Origin: Collimonas fungivorans
GTDB lineage: Bacteria > Pseudomonadota > Gammaproteobacteria > Burkholderiales > Burkholderiaceae_D
Length of the DNA: 64,000 bases
Direction: 5' to 3'
Assembly: GCF_001584145.1 (NCBI RefSeq)
Contig: NZ_CP013232.1
Span: 4,278,001 to 4,342,000, forward strand
Below are positions 8,664-18,229 of this stretch, piece after piece (position 1 is the first letter of the stretch; every line of letters starts with the position of its first letter). The notes beneath the pieces were generated by a model that was not told the origin of the DNA, ran no database searches, and saw nothing but the letters and a program-made list of their open reading frames with translations. The position numbers were made by a program, and so were the translations under genes.

Positions 8664-10133
8664 TCAGCTTCGAGGCGGTGAAACAATTGCCTCCACCGAG
8701 CGCCCCACCGAGAGAATGTGGTGATCGGTATTTTGAATTCCTGCAATCATCAGTCCGACCGGTGCGTCACCCTGCTGGTGGCACGGCACTGAAAGCGCGC
8801 AGCCGTCGAACAAGTTGACCACCGACGGATTACGCAGCATGCGTCCGTTAATGCGATAGTAACTTTCGTCGTCCTTGATCACGTCGGCGATTGGCGGGGC
8901 AATGTCAGGCGTTGTCGGCATCAGCATCGCATCGTAGCCAGCCGCGGCCCGGTTGATCGAGAGGATGAATTCGCGCCGCAGCCTCAGAAGCTCAACATAG
9001 TCTGGCGCGCTGATGGCCTCGCCGGTCTTGATGCGAGCCAATACCCGCGGATCGTATTTGTCGGCGCCGTCCTTGATATATTTCCGATGCCAGGCATAGG
9101 CCTCGGAGGCGGTGATCATGCCCTTTGGATTGATGTTCGGCGCCTGCGCAAACTCGGCCATCGGCAATTCCACGATGATGGCTCCCGCCGCCGACAGCCG
9201 CGCCAGCGCGCTCGTGAACGCACGTGCGACAGGATCGGACAAATCATTTTGGAAGAATGTCTTTGGCACCGCGAATCGCAGCCCGCGCAGTGCGGGTGCG
9301 CGCGGCGCGCGTACCGCCTCGGCTGTAAGTACCGCATCGAGCAGCGCACAATCGGCAACACTCCAGGCGATCGGACCGACTGAATCCAGGGTAGTCGACA
9401 ACGGCATCACGCCTTCACGCGGCACGCGGCGTTGAGTCGGCTTGAATCCGACCAGGCCGTTGAGCGCCGCGGGAATGCGCAGCGAACCGCCGGTATCGGT
9501 GCCGATGGCGCCGGCAGCCATGCCGTCAGCTACCGATATGCCGCCGCCCGATGTCGAGCCGCCGGGGATGCGGCCGGTGGCGCGGTCATAAACGTTCTTC
9601 GGCGTGCCATAGTGCGGATTGACGCCAAGCCCGGTGTAGGCAAATTCCACCGTATTGGTGCGCCCGATGATGACTGCACCGGCCTTGCGTAATCTGGCCA
9701 CTACGGTCGAATCGACCAGCGCGGGAGGCTGGCCGACCAGGACCGTGGAACCTCCCAGGGTGGTTTGTCCGGCCTCGTCCAGCAGGTCCTTGATTGAAAC
9801 GGGTATGCCAGCAATCGGCGAGGCAACAATTCCACGGCGACGCTGCGCATCGATCTCGGTCGCAACGGCACGCGCCTGTTCGGCGTAGACGGTGAGGAAG
9901 GCACGCGAGCCTTCTCCATTCGGATCGCTGATGGCGGCGAGCGCTTCTTCCACCAGCTGGCGGCTGCTCAGCGAACCGGCAGCGAGCCGCTGCGACATTT
10001 CTGTCATTGACAGATGTCCCATTGCCGTACTGGCAACGGGCCTGGAAAATGCGCCTGGCGCTATCGTGCCGAGCCCTGCAAGAGCTGCGTATTGGCCAGT
10101 TTTCTGTAAGAAATTGCGGCGTTGCTTATCCAT
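8664..10133 (-). CDS. amidase signature family hydrolase with Tat-type signal
   Basis: 489 residues. The amidase signature catalytic triad can be seen: Lys in GIPVSIKDLLDEAG, cis-Ser in PGGSTSGGG and nucleophile Ser in GTDTGGSLRIPAALNGLVGFKPT. The N-terminus KQRRNFLQKTGQYAALAGLGTIAPGAFS has a twin-arginine-like RRNFL motif followed by a hydrophobic stretch, so the enzyme is probably exported folded. Such proteins hydrolyse amide bonds (family known for AtzF-, GatA- and aryl-amidase-like members); the substrate is not predictable. Start at 10133 has GGGGGAG upstream. The gene stands alone. Confidence 0.9.
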   Translation of the reverse strand: MDKQRRNFLQKTGQYAALAGLGTIAPGAFSRPVASTAMGHLSMTEMSQRLAAGSLSSRQLVEEALAAISDPNGEGSRAFLTVYAEQARAVATEIDAQRRRGIVASPIAGIPVSIKDLLDEAGQTTLGGSTVLVGQPPALVDSTVVARLRKAGAVIIGRTNTVEFAYTGLGVNPHYGTPKNVYDRATGRIPGGSTSGGGISVADGMAAGAIGTDTGGSLRIPAALNGLVGFKPTQRRVPREGVMPLSTTLDSVGPIAWSVADCALLDAVLTAEAVRAPRAPALRGLRFAVPKTFFQNDLSDPVARAFTSALARLSAAGAIIVELPMAEFAQAPNINPKGMITASEAYAWHRKYIKDGADKYDPRVLARIKTGEAISAPDYVELLRLRREFILSINRAAAGYDAMLMPTTPDIAPPIADVIKDDESYYRINGRMLRNPSVVNLFDGCALSVPCHQQGDAPVGLMIAGIQNTDHHILSVGRSVEAIVSPPRS

Positions 10134-10386
10134 CTGTCTCCCCCTCTTTTAATTTATTGAACGAGCTTTACGGCCGCTCGTCAATCTAGCAACAAGCACA
10201 TAGTGTGCCATTCGGGCATGAGCGATAGCCACATCAAGAATATGGGGGGATTTATGGCCACGCAAGCCGATGCCACAAATAAAACGGATGGAAATCCGCA
10301 CGAAAACGGACAAAAAGTCTGGATAACGTGACGAAACCAATAGCTGCCCTTGCGCGGAATCTTAAGCTTGGCCAGGCCGGCCAGAT

Positions 10387-10928
10387 CTATACGGGTGGAA
10401 CAGCCAAATTCTGCAGCAACCGATAGCCATCAGGCCAGTCATCAATGCCGCTAGCGGCATTGATGTGCCCACGTGCACCTATTTCGACAAACTCGCTGCC
10501 CACGCCTCTGCGCAAGAACGCGCATAGGCGATGCCGGCATAAGGATCGTTGCTGCTGGCAACGACCGTACTGGGAAACGGTAACCTGGCTAACGGCAATG
10601 GCGAAAACCCGACTGTGTCGGCGCTTGGAAACGCCGCCGTCGAAGGATCAGGAACAGCAACCAGCAAAGCCCCTCGGACCCGGGTTGAATGCCGGATAGC
10701 CCAGTGTGCAACTGCCAAGCATCCTAAACTGTGCGCCACCAGCAGCGTGTTCTCCCCAAGCCCGGCCACCTCCCTGTCGATTGCCGACACCCAGTCGTCG
10801 CAGATCGCATGATCCCAGTTGCCGACCTCGATGCGCGCCCATCCAGGCTGCCGTTGTTGCCACAAGCTCTGCCAGTGCAATGGCCCGGAGTTGCCATGAC
10901 CGGGGATGACGAGGACAGGATAATCCAT
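10387..10928 (-). pseudogene. RBBP9/YdeN-type alpha/beta hydrolase, frameshifted
   Basis: The intact frame begins MDYPVLVIPGHGNSGPLHWQ, carries the nucleophile in AHSLG and the Asp region SSNDPY, then runs out at 10479 after AEAWAASLSK. Shifting frame by one base near 10500 restores GSEFVEIGARGHINAASGIDDW and continues to a stop at 10387, giving about 180 residues, the normal RBBP9/YdeN length. The catalytic His (GHIN) lies in the second frame, so the gene as written lacks a complete triad. The lesion is one missing G in a G-run (minus strand GTGGG). It may be a true pseudogene or a consensus error. Confidence 0.85.
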
Positions 10929-11051
10929 CTGAAAAGCCTCCTTGGTTGAATTGGCTTCATTGTAAAACTCTCAAGAGTCGGGCAACATGGGAGAACAAAT
11001 GATTTTGCAGGCGCAGCCTGGCGGATTCAAGGAAATTCGGGAGATATGCTG

Positions 11052-11507
11052 ATGAAACCTAAGTCGATGGAATTGGACAAACTCGACTGGCGCATTCTGG
11101 AAATCCTCCAGGACAATGCGCGCATCACCAATACAGAGCTTGGGAAACAAGTCGGCCTGTCGCAACCGGCAATCACCGCTCGCATCAGACAGCTTGAAGA
11201 GCAAGGCGTCATCGAGAGTTATACCGCACGCATCAACCACCGTCTGGTCGGACGGGATATCTCGGCATTTATCCGCATACGCTCCAGCCACGCCCAGATC
11301 GCCCAGTGCCTGAGCGCCTTTGAAGCGATACCGGAAGTGGTCGAGGCGCACCGGATTACGGGCGAGGATTGTTTTGTGGTGCGCATAGTGGTTGCGCATA
11401 TGGCGCAACTGGAGGCGACTATCGATGCGCTCGCCAGATTCGGGCCGGTAACGACTTCCATTGTTCTGGCAAGTTATCCACCCAAAAAAATCCGCCATAT
11501 CCCATAG
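11052..11507 (+). CDS. Lrp/AsnC family transcriptional regulator
   Basis: 151 residues. N-terminal helix-turn-helix (LDKLDWRILEILQDNARITNTELGKQVGLSQPAITARIRQLEEQGVI) and a C-terminal RAM ligand-binding domain (AHRITGEDCFVVRIVVAHM). Such proteins sense amino acids and often control a neighbour. The aldehyde dehydrogenase and SDR genes downstream converge on it, so they may or may not be targets. GGGAG is 8 bases before ATG 11052, preferred over ATG 11046. Confidence 0.9.
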   Translation: MKPKSMELDKLDWRILEILQDNARITNTELGKQVGLSQPAITARIRQLEEQGVIESYTARINHRLVGRDISAFIRIRSSHAQIAQCLSAFEAIPEVVEAHRITGEDCFVVRIVVAHMAQLEATIDALARFGPVTTSIVLASYPPKKIRHIP

Positions 11508-11578
11508 GCGCAACCACGAGCAGGAAAAAAATCTGTCGTTTCGCCAATGGATCCGATCGACAGAGAATCAAAAGCCGT

Positions 11579-12955
11579 TCATGAAAAGACACTCAGGTTC
11601 TTGGCTATATCTTTGCCGGCATAGGGTGGGAATACATCCAGTTCGAGATCCGGATTGCCGAGCAATAAAGCCTTGGTATTGCTCAACGCGTCAAAGCCCG
11701 CCTTGCCATAGTACTTGCCCATGCCGCTGTAGCCGACGCCGCCGAACGGCAAGCTGTCGATCCAGCAGTGCAGATTTGTCTGATTCACGCAGCCGCCGCC
11801 AAATGACAAACTACCGAGCACGTAATCGATGTTCTGTTGATTGCGGCTGAAAATGTAGGCGGCGAGCGGTTTCGGTTTGCGCTTCATGATGTCCACGATT
11901 TGCTTCAGGTCCTGGTATGGCATGACCGGCAGCACGGGACCGAAAACCTCCTGCCGCAGCGCGGGATCGTCCCAGGTCGACGGATAGAGGATGGTCGGCT
12001 CGACGTACCGTGCCTGGATATCGGACCGCCCGCCGTGCACGACTTTTTCGGGAAGAATATACGATGCGACTCGTTGCGCATCGTGTTCGCTGATCATGCG
12101 TGCGAAATCGGGGCTCTGCATTGGGTCGGCGCCGTACATCTTCACGGTCGACGCCTTGAGCTTGGCGATAAATTCGCTGGCGACGCTCTCGTGCACATAG
12201 ACATACCCTGGCGCGATGCACCACTGGCCGGAGATAGCGTTGTGCCCCCATACAATGCGGTCGACGGCGATATCGAGGTTGGCGGTCTCGTCTACGATTG
12301 TCGGATTCTGCCCCCCAAGCTCCAGGATAACCGGTGTTAAATTCTCGGCGGCGGCACGCATCACGATCTTGCCGACGGCCGAACTGCCGGTGAAGAAAAT
12401 GAAATCGAAGGGCAGCGCCAGCAGTTCGGCAATCTCCTCGCGTCCGCCTGTCACGATGGTCACGTTCTCCGGTTCGAAATACTGAGGAACGTACTTCTGG
12501 AAGAGCGCCGCGGTCGCCGGTGTGGTGTTCGCGGGTTTCAGAATCACCGTATTGCCCGCCGCCAGCGCTGCAATGGCGGGGTCAAGCAACAGCAGTATCG
12601 GCGCATTGAAAGGGCCGATGACCAAGGTGACGCCATAGGGCTCCTTCAGGATGACTCCGCGGTTGCCGGTATCTTCCAATCCCTTTGGAATCGCCACAGA
12701 CTGCGGCGCCATGAGCTCCTTCAAATTCTCGCGGTAGTACTTGATGACTCCAGCCGGCACCGTGATTTCGAACAGCTGCTCGAACGGCGGCTTCCTGAAA
12801 TCCTGGTAGAGCGCCGCGCAAAACTCGTCCTGGTGTTCAAGCAGCATGCGTTCCATGCGGTCGAGCTGCTCGATGCGCCATGCATAAGGCTTGGTGGCAT
12901 CGCTATAAAAATGGGATTTCTGGGTATCAAAAATCGACTGGAATTTATTGGTCAT
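11579..12955 (-). CDS. aldehyde dehydrogenase (class 3 / coniferyl-aldehyde type)
   Basis: 458 residues, NAD(P)-dependent aldehyde oxidation to acids. Key motifs: cofactor-binding FFTGSSAVGK, general-base Glu in LELGGQNP, catalytic Cys in GQWCIAPGYV, and EVFGPVLPV near the C-terminus. The short length and the Phe/Tyr-rich carboxyl end fit the class 3 ALDH group (fatty and coniferyl aldehydes). The SD AGGAG precedes ATG 12955. A broken SDR gene lies directly upstream in the same direction and may once have formed a two-gene unit with it. Confidence 0.92.
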   Translation of the reverse strand: MTNKFQSIFDTQKSHFYSDATKPYAWRIEQLDRMERMLLEHQDEFCAALYQDFRKPPFEQLFEITVPAGVIKYYRENLKELMAPQSVAIPKGLEDTGNRGVILKEPYGVTLVIGPFNAPILLLLDPAIAALAAGNTVILKPANTTPATAALFQKYVPQYFEPENVTIVTGGREEIAELLALPFDFIFFTGSSAVGKIVMRAAAENLTPVILELGGQNPTIVDETANLDIAVDRIVWGHNAISGQWCIAPGYVYVHESVASEFIAKLKASTVKMYGADPMQSPDFARMISEHDAQRVASYILPEKVVHGGRSDIQARYVEPTILYPSTWDDPALRQEVFGPVLPVMPYQDLKQIVDIMKRKPKPLAAYIFSRNQQNIDYVLGSLSFGGGCVNQTNLHCWIDSLPFGGVGYSGMGKYYGKAGFDALSNTKALLLGNPDLELDVFPPYAGKDIAKNLSVFS

Positions 12956-13019
12956 GCCGCAAGCTCCTGCAAAGTATAAGAGCTGTAGGAAGAAGCTGCA
13001 GCTCTGTCCGTCCCGCTGC

Positions 13020-13792
13020 TTACTTGGTGGTGTAACCGCCGTTGATCAGAATGGTCTGGCCGGTGATCCACCAGCCATCGCTGACAAGATGACGAATAAA
13101 AGGCACCACGTCCTCGATGTCCGTCAGGCCGGTCTTGCTGAACGGCGAAAGCGCCGCTGCCGTCTTGTGGTAAGCCACCGCATCGGCGCCTTCGGCCGGA
13201 TAGAAGAACGGCGTATCCATCGGGCCTGGACCGACCGCGGTCACAGAGATGCCGCGTGCGCCGAACTCCTTGGATGCCGCGCGCGTGTAGTGCTCGACCG
13301 GGGCCTTGGTGCCTGCATAGGCGGCATAGAAAGGCGTGAATGCGCCCAGCAGCGAGGTGACCAGGGTACAGATCTTGCCATTGTCGTTGACGTGCTTGCC
13401 AGCCTCCTTGAGGAAAAAGAAGGCGGTCTTGGAATTGACTGCAGTCATTTCGTCATACTCGGCTTCGCTGATTTCCGTGAATGACTTCTTCAACACCTTG
13501 CCAACGGTGTTGATGGCGATGTCCGGTTTTCCCACTGCGGCAATAGCATCGGCAAACAGTTTTTCAACGGCGCCTGCCGTCGTCAGGTCGGCCTGGATCG
13601 CCACAGCCTGCGCTCCGGCAGCCTTGACTGCGGCAACGGTTGCATCGGCGTCGGCCTTGCTGCCGCGCTATTGTAGTGAACAGCGACTGCTTTGGCGCCG
13701 TGCCGCGCCAGGTCGCGGGCGATCAACCCGCCAAGGTTCTTGGCGCCGCCAGCGATAAGGATTACCTTGCCTGTAATTGAATGATCTGCCAT
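13020..13792 (-). pseudogene. short-chain dehydrogenase/reductase, frameshifted
   Basis: The N-terminal part starts at 13792 with the Rossmann motif LIAGGAKNLGGLIARDLARHGAKAV; the C-terminal part covers NTVGKV, the active-site Ser region TSLLGAF, YxxxK as YAGTK, and ends NGGYTTK. A missing base near 13660 separates them: adding one base restores AASKADADATVAAVKAAGAQAVAIQADL, a normal SDR linker. The joined length is about 256 residues, full size. Either a decayed gene or an indel error. It sits just upstream of the aldehyde dehydrogenase in the same direction. Confidence 0.88.
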
Positions 13793-14224
13793 GAAAATCT
13801 CCTAGGGTATGAACAACGGAAATTCGAGTGTAGATGAAAACACAATAGATATTGGCTATGCCGGACTGGATAAACTATCCATAAAATCCATCTAATGACT
13901 GATTTCTCGTCAGATAAATCAAACACCCGATCCGTACCCACGGCAGAAACTCAAAAGGTGCGCTGCGGCTTCATCGCCCTGGTTGCAGGTCAGTCGAATT
14001 TCACCAGGTTCAGCAGCGCCGGGGAACTGCACTGCCCGGCCTTCGTTTACACCGCCCAGAGCGATAGGCGCAAGTGAAAGAAAATGTTCCCCCATTGCCA
14101 GTCACCTGGAATTCACGTGGTTGTCATATTTCATGAATAAGATTATTCAAGATCGGGGCGCCATGCGCCTCGATAAATTGTTTGCCGCGCTATTTTTAGA
14201 TGGTTTTACACAAGGGGACAAACC
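13793..14224. other. intergenic region with possible gene remnants
   Basis: About 430 bases. A 60-codon open frame (13895-14077, + strand, MTDFSSDKSNTRSV...) contains TQKVRCGFIALV, faintly like the start of an NrtA/NMT1-type binding protein, but it soon loses any resemblance. I treat it as a possible remnant, not a gene. Confidence 0.3.
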
Positions 14225-14449
14225 GTGGATTCTGTAGATATCGATCTGGTCGACTGGTGCCGGCAACAATAAGTGGAAGCTCGCCGTCAGGCCGAAATGT
14301 TTCAACCCGGTGGCGTGAAGGCCATCCTTCAAATGCCGGATGGCACAACCCAGGACATCACTGCCGGTGTTATAAAGCATCAAATCGAGAATGCGGCGGT
14401 TTTTGAGCGCCTGATTTCTGCTCTTGAGGTGAAAAACGCCGAGGGCTAG
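14225..14449 (+). pseudogene. small hypothetical ORF with internal TAA
   Basis: A GTG at 14225 has an excellent SD (AAGGGGA, 6-base gap). The frame reads MDSVDIDLVDWCRQQ, meets TAA at 14270-14272, then continues in the same frame VEARRQAEMFQPGG ... LISALEVKNAEG to a stop at 14449. With CAA in place of TAA this is a 74-residue protein. The good SD and the smooth continuation across the stop suggest a nonsense-mutated small gene. The downstream part could also start from GTG 14273. Function unknown. Confidence 0.45.
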
Positions 14450-14746
14450 TTCACGGCGTCGAATGAGACTTTTTGTGTGCCTTTGGCAGCATGCGGCGAT
14501 GAACCGTCACACACGATTCTGCACTTGTAGCACGTCAAATTTCTGTGCTATATTCAAATCGCTGCCTCGCAGCCGTAAGCGTTTACGTCAACCAACGCCC
14601 ATAGGACCATTCCCATTCACTGATGGCGGATGCGTTCCGGGGCTTGCGTTCGTAGTTCGCTTGCAACGGTTTAGCCGCTAACGCGCTGCGGCACGCTTCT
14701 CTCCAACATCGTTCGGGTATGGCTCCTTATCTATCAGGAGTCAATC

Positions 14747-15151
14747 ATGTCTACCGTAAATCAGACGATGAAATTCAATCACATCAGTTTTCCTTCCTCA
14801 GACGTCGACGCAACTGCCGCGTTCTTCAAACAGTATCTCGGTTGCACCATTTCTTCCTTCGGCGCCTCCAGGATCGTCAAGCGGCACGATTTCGACATCG
14901 TCATTGACGGCAGCGGCGACCGCGCCGTCGAATGGCCCCATAATTTCCACATCGGGTTCGAAGTGCCAACAGCACAGGATGTCGCTGATCTTTACCAGCA
15001 GTTCAATGCTGGCGGTGCGCAGCTCACAACCGGAATACTGCAGCACGCCAGGGGTTCACGATTCTTCTGCGCGATCCCCGGCGACGTGCAGGTTGAAATC
15101 AATACGAGAGAAGATGCCGCCGAACAGTTTCGTGCCTCGTTCGGGCGCTAG
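14747..15151 (+). CDS. VOC superfamily protein
   Basis: 134 residues with the VOC fold: MKFNHISFPSSDVDATAAFFKQYLGC, metal-ligand-type His near the N-terminus, a central HNFHIGFEVPTAQDVADLY and the C-terminal GDVQVEIN containing the usual Glu. Likely a metal-dependent lyase, dioxygenase or resistance-type binding protein; no specific substrate can be assigned. SD AGGAG lies 7 bases before the ATG. Confidence 0.85.
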   Translation: MSTVNQTMKFNHISFPSSDVDATAAFFKQYLGCTISSFGASRIVKRHDFDIVIDGSGDRAVEWPHNFHIGFEVPTAQDVADLYQQFNAGGAQLTTGILQHARGSRFFCAIPGDVQVEINTREDAAEQFRASFGR

Positions 15152-15282
15152 CCCCTGGTGATCCGACGGCCAGGCAAAAGCATCTGAAGGAAGGTGTGTG
15201 GATATCCCCCAGACCGCCGCAGAGCGCACAGCATCAGGATGCGCAAATGCGGCCAGGTCTGGCGGCAGCCGGACTGAAAGAT

Positions 15283-16170
15283 TTATTGGCTGGATGATCG
15301 CTTCGCCGCTTTCTTCCTGGCCGGGACCGGCGTCCCGTTATCATCCGCACCCTGAACGGCAAGCTGGCCGCCGGTACCCAATCCGCCGGCCACGCTTTGC
15401 GCGCGATAATTCTTCACCGCACGCACGATGTTGTTATAAGAATCGGTAAAGGCCGCCACAATCACCTTGCCTTCTGCCGTGTTCGAATAACCGCCGGCGC
15501 TACCCGCTGCACTGTTGCCGAACAATTTTCCCAGGGCGCCAAAATCCACGCTCTTGGCGCTGCCTTCGGCAGCGGCTACCTGAACACCCGAACGATTGTC
15601 GATCAAATTCAGAAGAGTACTTGCTTCCTTGCTGTTGATATTCCCTGCGAGCCCTGCAACCACGCCGCCGAGGCCGCCAAACAAACCGGCCACGCTGGCG
15701 CCGGCGCCGCCGGCGTTATTGTTGCTGAAAGTGATCGAAGGATTGAGGCTGTAGTCGGCCGACACTATCTTGCCCTTGCCGAAATTGGAATTGCTGCGCA
15801 ACTCGCCGGATTGCTGCAGGGCGCGCTCGCCCAGAACGGCCGTCAAGCCGCGGCCGCGCTCGACCACTACGAAACAGTTGGACTGCTGCACCAGCAGCTT
15901 CAGCACCGGCACGGTAGAGCCGAGTTTGTACTGGCCGGTCAGCACGCCATACCATGGCGCACTGGTATCTTCGATGATCGCGATGGTGCCGAGCGAACGG
16001 TCGCAATGTTCGAGCGTGGCATTGGCGTTGACGGAATTGGATCCTCCTGCAGATCCGGTGACCTCGGTTTTTGCACCTGCGTTGCCCACGTCCATGCTGG
16101 AACATGCGTTCAACAGGACAGCGCCGGCCAGGCATGCCGGCAAGATGCGCAGTAAACGGTGATTGGACAT
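15283..16170 (-). CDS. CsgG-family lipoprotein
   Basis: 295 residues. Signal peptide with lipobox LLNAC (Cys near residue 23), then the CsgG/HfaB-type region: TIAIIEDTSAPWYGVLTGQY, VLKLLVQQSNCFVVVERGRGLTAVLGERALQQSGELR, and SADYSLNPSITFSNNNAGG. CsgG forms an outer-membrane secretion channel for curli; related lipoproteins anchor holdfast or serve unknown export roles. No curli subunit genes lie nearby, so its cargo is unknown. The C-terminus ends in a basic KKAAKRSSSQ tail. Confidence 0.8.
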   Translation of the reverse strand: MSNHRLLRILPACLAGAVLLNACSSMDVGNAGAKTEVTGSAGGSNSVNANATLEHCDRSLGTIAIIEDTSAPWYGVLTGQYKLGSTVPVLKLLVQQSNCFVVVERGRGLTAVLGERALQQSGELRSNSNFGKGKIVSADYSLNPSITFSNNNAGGAGASVAGLFGGLGGVVAGLAGNINSKEASTLLNLIDNRSGVQVAAAEGSAKSVDFGALGKLFGNSAAGSAGGYSNTAEGKVIVAAFTDSYNNIVRAVKNYRAQSVAGGLGTGGQLAVQGADDNGTPVPARKKAAKRSSSQ

Positions 16171-16325
16171 TTTTTGTTTCTCCCCTTAAAAATGCACTAT
16201 TCAGGCCTCTCCCCATTTTCTTGGTCCACAGGGAGCAGATCGCGTCCTCGCATTCATGAAGGAATAGCTCCCCCTTGGCCTGAAAATTCATGAGGCCTTA
16301 TATCTTTGCAAGTACCTGCTCCTGG

Positions 16326-16823
16326 CTACTTGATACGGCGCCAGACTGAAATCGGAATCAGGCCGTCCGGCCGCGCCGGCACCTGGTAGCTGAGTTCGTC
16401 GCCGTGCAGCTCATAGACGCGTTTCTGCTGCGTCCCCTCCCAGTTTTTATAGGCCGAACTCTCGATGTTGTAGATCAGCGTGTGCGTCATCGTGTCGATC
16501 ATAAGGGTCCCGAAATGGGCGCTGGTTCCCATGACGGCGGCCTCGAACTCGGCCGCAGTACCGGTCTTCTTATCGCCGGATGCGAACAGCGGGCGCTCGG
16601 ACTTGTAGATCTGCGCGCTGTAGCGGCCGTGGTTGTCGATCAGCAGCAATCCTTTCGGCGCCTCGCCATAATCGTGCGTCCGGCTACCGTCCGGATGCAG
16701 CAGATCGGCGGCCACCAGGGTCCAGCTGCCGGCCAGTGGAAACGGCATTTCGGCGGCCGCCTGGGCGGCAGGTACCCACAAGATTGCGCCCAGGCAGAAC
16801 AGTTTAGACAGCAGTTTCATCAT
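16326..16823 (-). CDS. exported lipocalin-like protein
   Basis: About 165 residues. Signal peptide MMKLLSKLFCLGAILWVPAAQA, then the lipocalin-like start PLAGSWTLVAADLLHPDGSRTHDYGEAPKGLLLIDNHGRYSAQIYK and a typical end IPISVWRRIK. These small periplasmic beta-barrels are thought to bind hydrophobic ligands. ATG 16823 is chosen because GGAG is 6 bases upstream; the longer reading to 17057 overlaps the LysR gene and has no SD. It is directly downstream of that LysR gene. Confidence 0.8.
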   Translation of the reverse strand: MMKLLSKLFCLGAILWVPAAQAAAEMPFPLAGSWTLVAADLLHPDGSRTHDYGEAPKGLLLIDNHGRYSAQIYKSERPLFASGDKKTGTAAEFEAAVMGTSAHFGTLMIDTMTHTLIYNIESSAYKNWEGTQQKRVYELHGDELSYQVPARPDGLIPISVWRRIK

Positions 16824-16977
16824 TCGAATCTCCAGTAGTCGCGTGGCTGATGAACACATTAACGCCAGACGAAACTGAAGGGAATTAGCGAAATACGCAC
16901 GTGATCCTTGCATATTTGCACAGTGGCGGAAGCTAACTTGCAAGCCCAGCTTGCCAGGCAGCCAGGTTAAAGAAGAT

Positions 16978-17841
16978 TCAAACGTCTGCCGGTAAAAACA
17001 GCGCAACGATTTCGTCGGCCACCGCACGCACTGGCGCAGAGCGCCGTACGTCTTCATGCATGATGAGCCATAACTTGCGTTTCACCGGGCACACTTCAGC
17101 ATCGACAGCGACCAGGTCGTTGCGTTGGAAGTCGAAAAATGAATGCGGCAAAACGGCAAGGCCGCAGCCGGCAACAGCGGCCTGGAACAGCGCGCCGAGA
17201 TCGTTCGAGCGCAAGCAATATCGGCGCTCACCTCTGATTTTGTCCAGCCATAACTGCTGCGGGGCATCGCGTAAAAGCTCGTCGTAGCCAAGAAACTCCC
17301 ATTGCTGCGAGCTATGCTCGGCCAGATATTGGGCGCTTGCATACAAGCCATATTCCACGCTGGTCAGTTGGCGCACAGCCAAACCCGGCGCGGTGGGGCG
17401 ATGAAAACGCAGGGCAATGTCAGATTCGCGCCGCATCAGGTCTGTGGTGCGCACTTCACCGCGCAAATCCACCTCGATCCCAGGAAGACGCCGCAGCATG
17501 TCTTTCAAGCGCGGCGCCAGTACATACGCCGCCAAGGCCGGCGGCGCCGAAATGCGCACCACGCCGCTGAGCGATGCGGAACCGCTGGCAACACGCATCA
17601 GTCCGTGCATGTCATCCGCCATCTTGCGAGCATGCGGCACTAAAGCGCTACCCATGGCGGTCAGTGACCAGCCCTTCGGGAAACGATCAAACAAGAGCAT
17701 TCCCAGTGCGGCTTCAAGGGCATCGATGCGCCTTGCCACTGTCGTGTGTTCGACGCCGGTCGCGCGCGCCGCGCCAGACAGGGTTCCGGCGTCAATCAAC
17801 GCCAGAAAATATCGCAGGTCGTCCCAGTCAGGTGTGAGCAT
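16978..17841 (-). CDS. LysR family transcriptional regulator
   Basis: 287 residues. N-terminal winged helix-turn-helix (DWDDLRYFLALIDAGTLSGAARATGVEHTTVARRIDALEAALGMLLFDR) and a periplasmic-binding-like effector domain (PPALAAYVLAPRLKDMLRRLPGIEVDLRGE...). ATG 17841 fits the usual LysR start; a GTG at 17856 is the alternative. The downstream lipocalin-like gene in the same direction may be a target. The sequence GTGCAATTATGCAC just before the start could be an operator half. Confidence 0.9.
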   Translation of the reverse strand: MLTPDWDDLRYFLALIDAGTLSGAARATGVEHTTVARRIDALEAALGMLLFDRFPKGWSLTAMGSALVPHARKMADDMHGLMRVASGSASLSGVVRISAPPALAAYVLAPRLKDMLRRLPGIEVDLRGEVRTTDLMRRESDIALRFHRPTAPGLAVRQLTSVEYGLYASAQYLAEHSSQQWEFLGYDELLRDAPQQLWLDKIRGERRYCLRSNDLGALFQAAVAGCGLAVLPHSFFDFQRNDLVAVDAEVCPVKRKLWLIMHEDVRRSAPVRAVADEIVALFLPADV

Positions 17842-17938
17842 TGTGCAATTATGCACCTGTTCTTCACAGTTTTTGCTAATTTCGTTCAGCGTTGCAAGCA
17901 GCTACCCTTAACTACGTGCACTTTAGTTGGGAGCGACA

Positions 17939-18229
17939 ATGAGCAAGTCACTTGAAAACAGGACCGCTGCAAGAATAACGAATAACGACGGTAACAGTTG
18001 CCCGGTTGCTGAAGCCGTTCGTGTTGTAACTGCATCTGTACTTACGAATGGTTATGCGGGCGATATATCCGCAGAACTCGATGGACTGGCCAGCGACGGG
18101 CCGGCCATGATGGCGACATTAGTGCATACCGGAAGCATAAGCCGTCTGGCGCCTGGTATCGCCGGGGCAGATTCATCGTCGTTCCCAATGACGGGAGCCG
18201 GGCTGGCGAACATACGAAATGAATTATGA
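17939..18229 (+). CDS. uncertain hypothetical ORF
   Basis: 96 codons beginning MSKSLENRTAARITNNDGNSC and ending GAGLANIRNEL. I recognise no family, the codon pattern is only weakly coding-like, and no strong SD precedes it. It lies divergent to the LysR gene and just before the left end of the island. It may be spurious. Confidence 0.25.
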   Translation: MSKSLENRTAARITNNDGNSCPVAEAVRVVTASVLTNGYAGDISAELDGLASDGPAMMATLVHTGSISRLAPGIAGADSSSFPMTGAGLANIRNEL

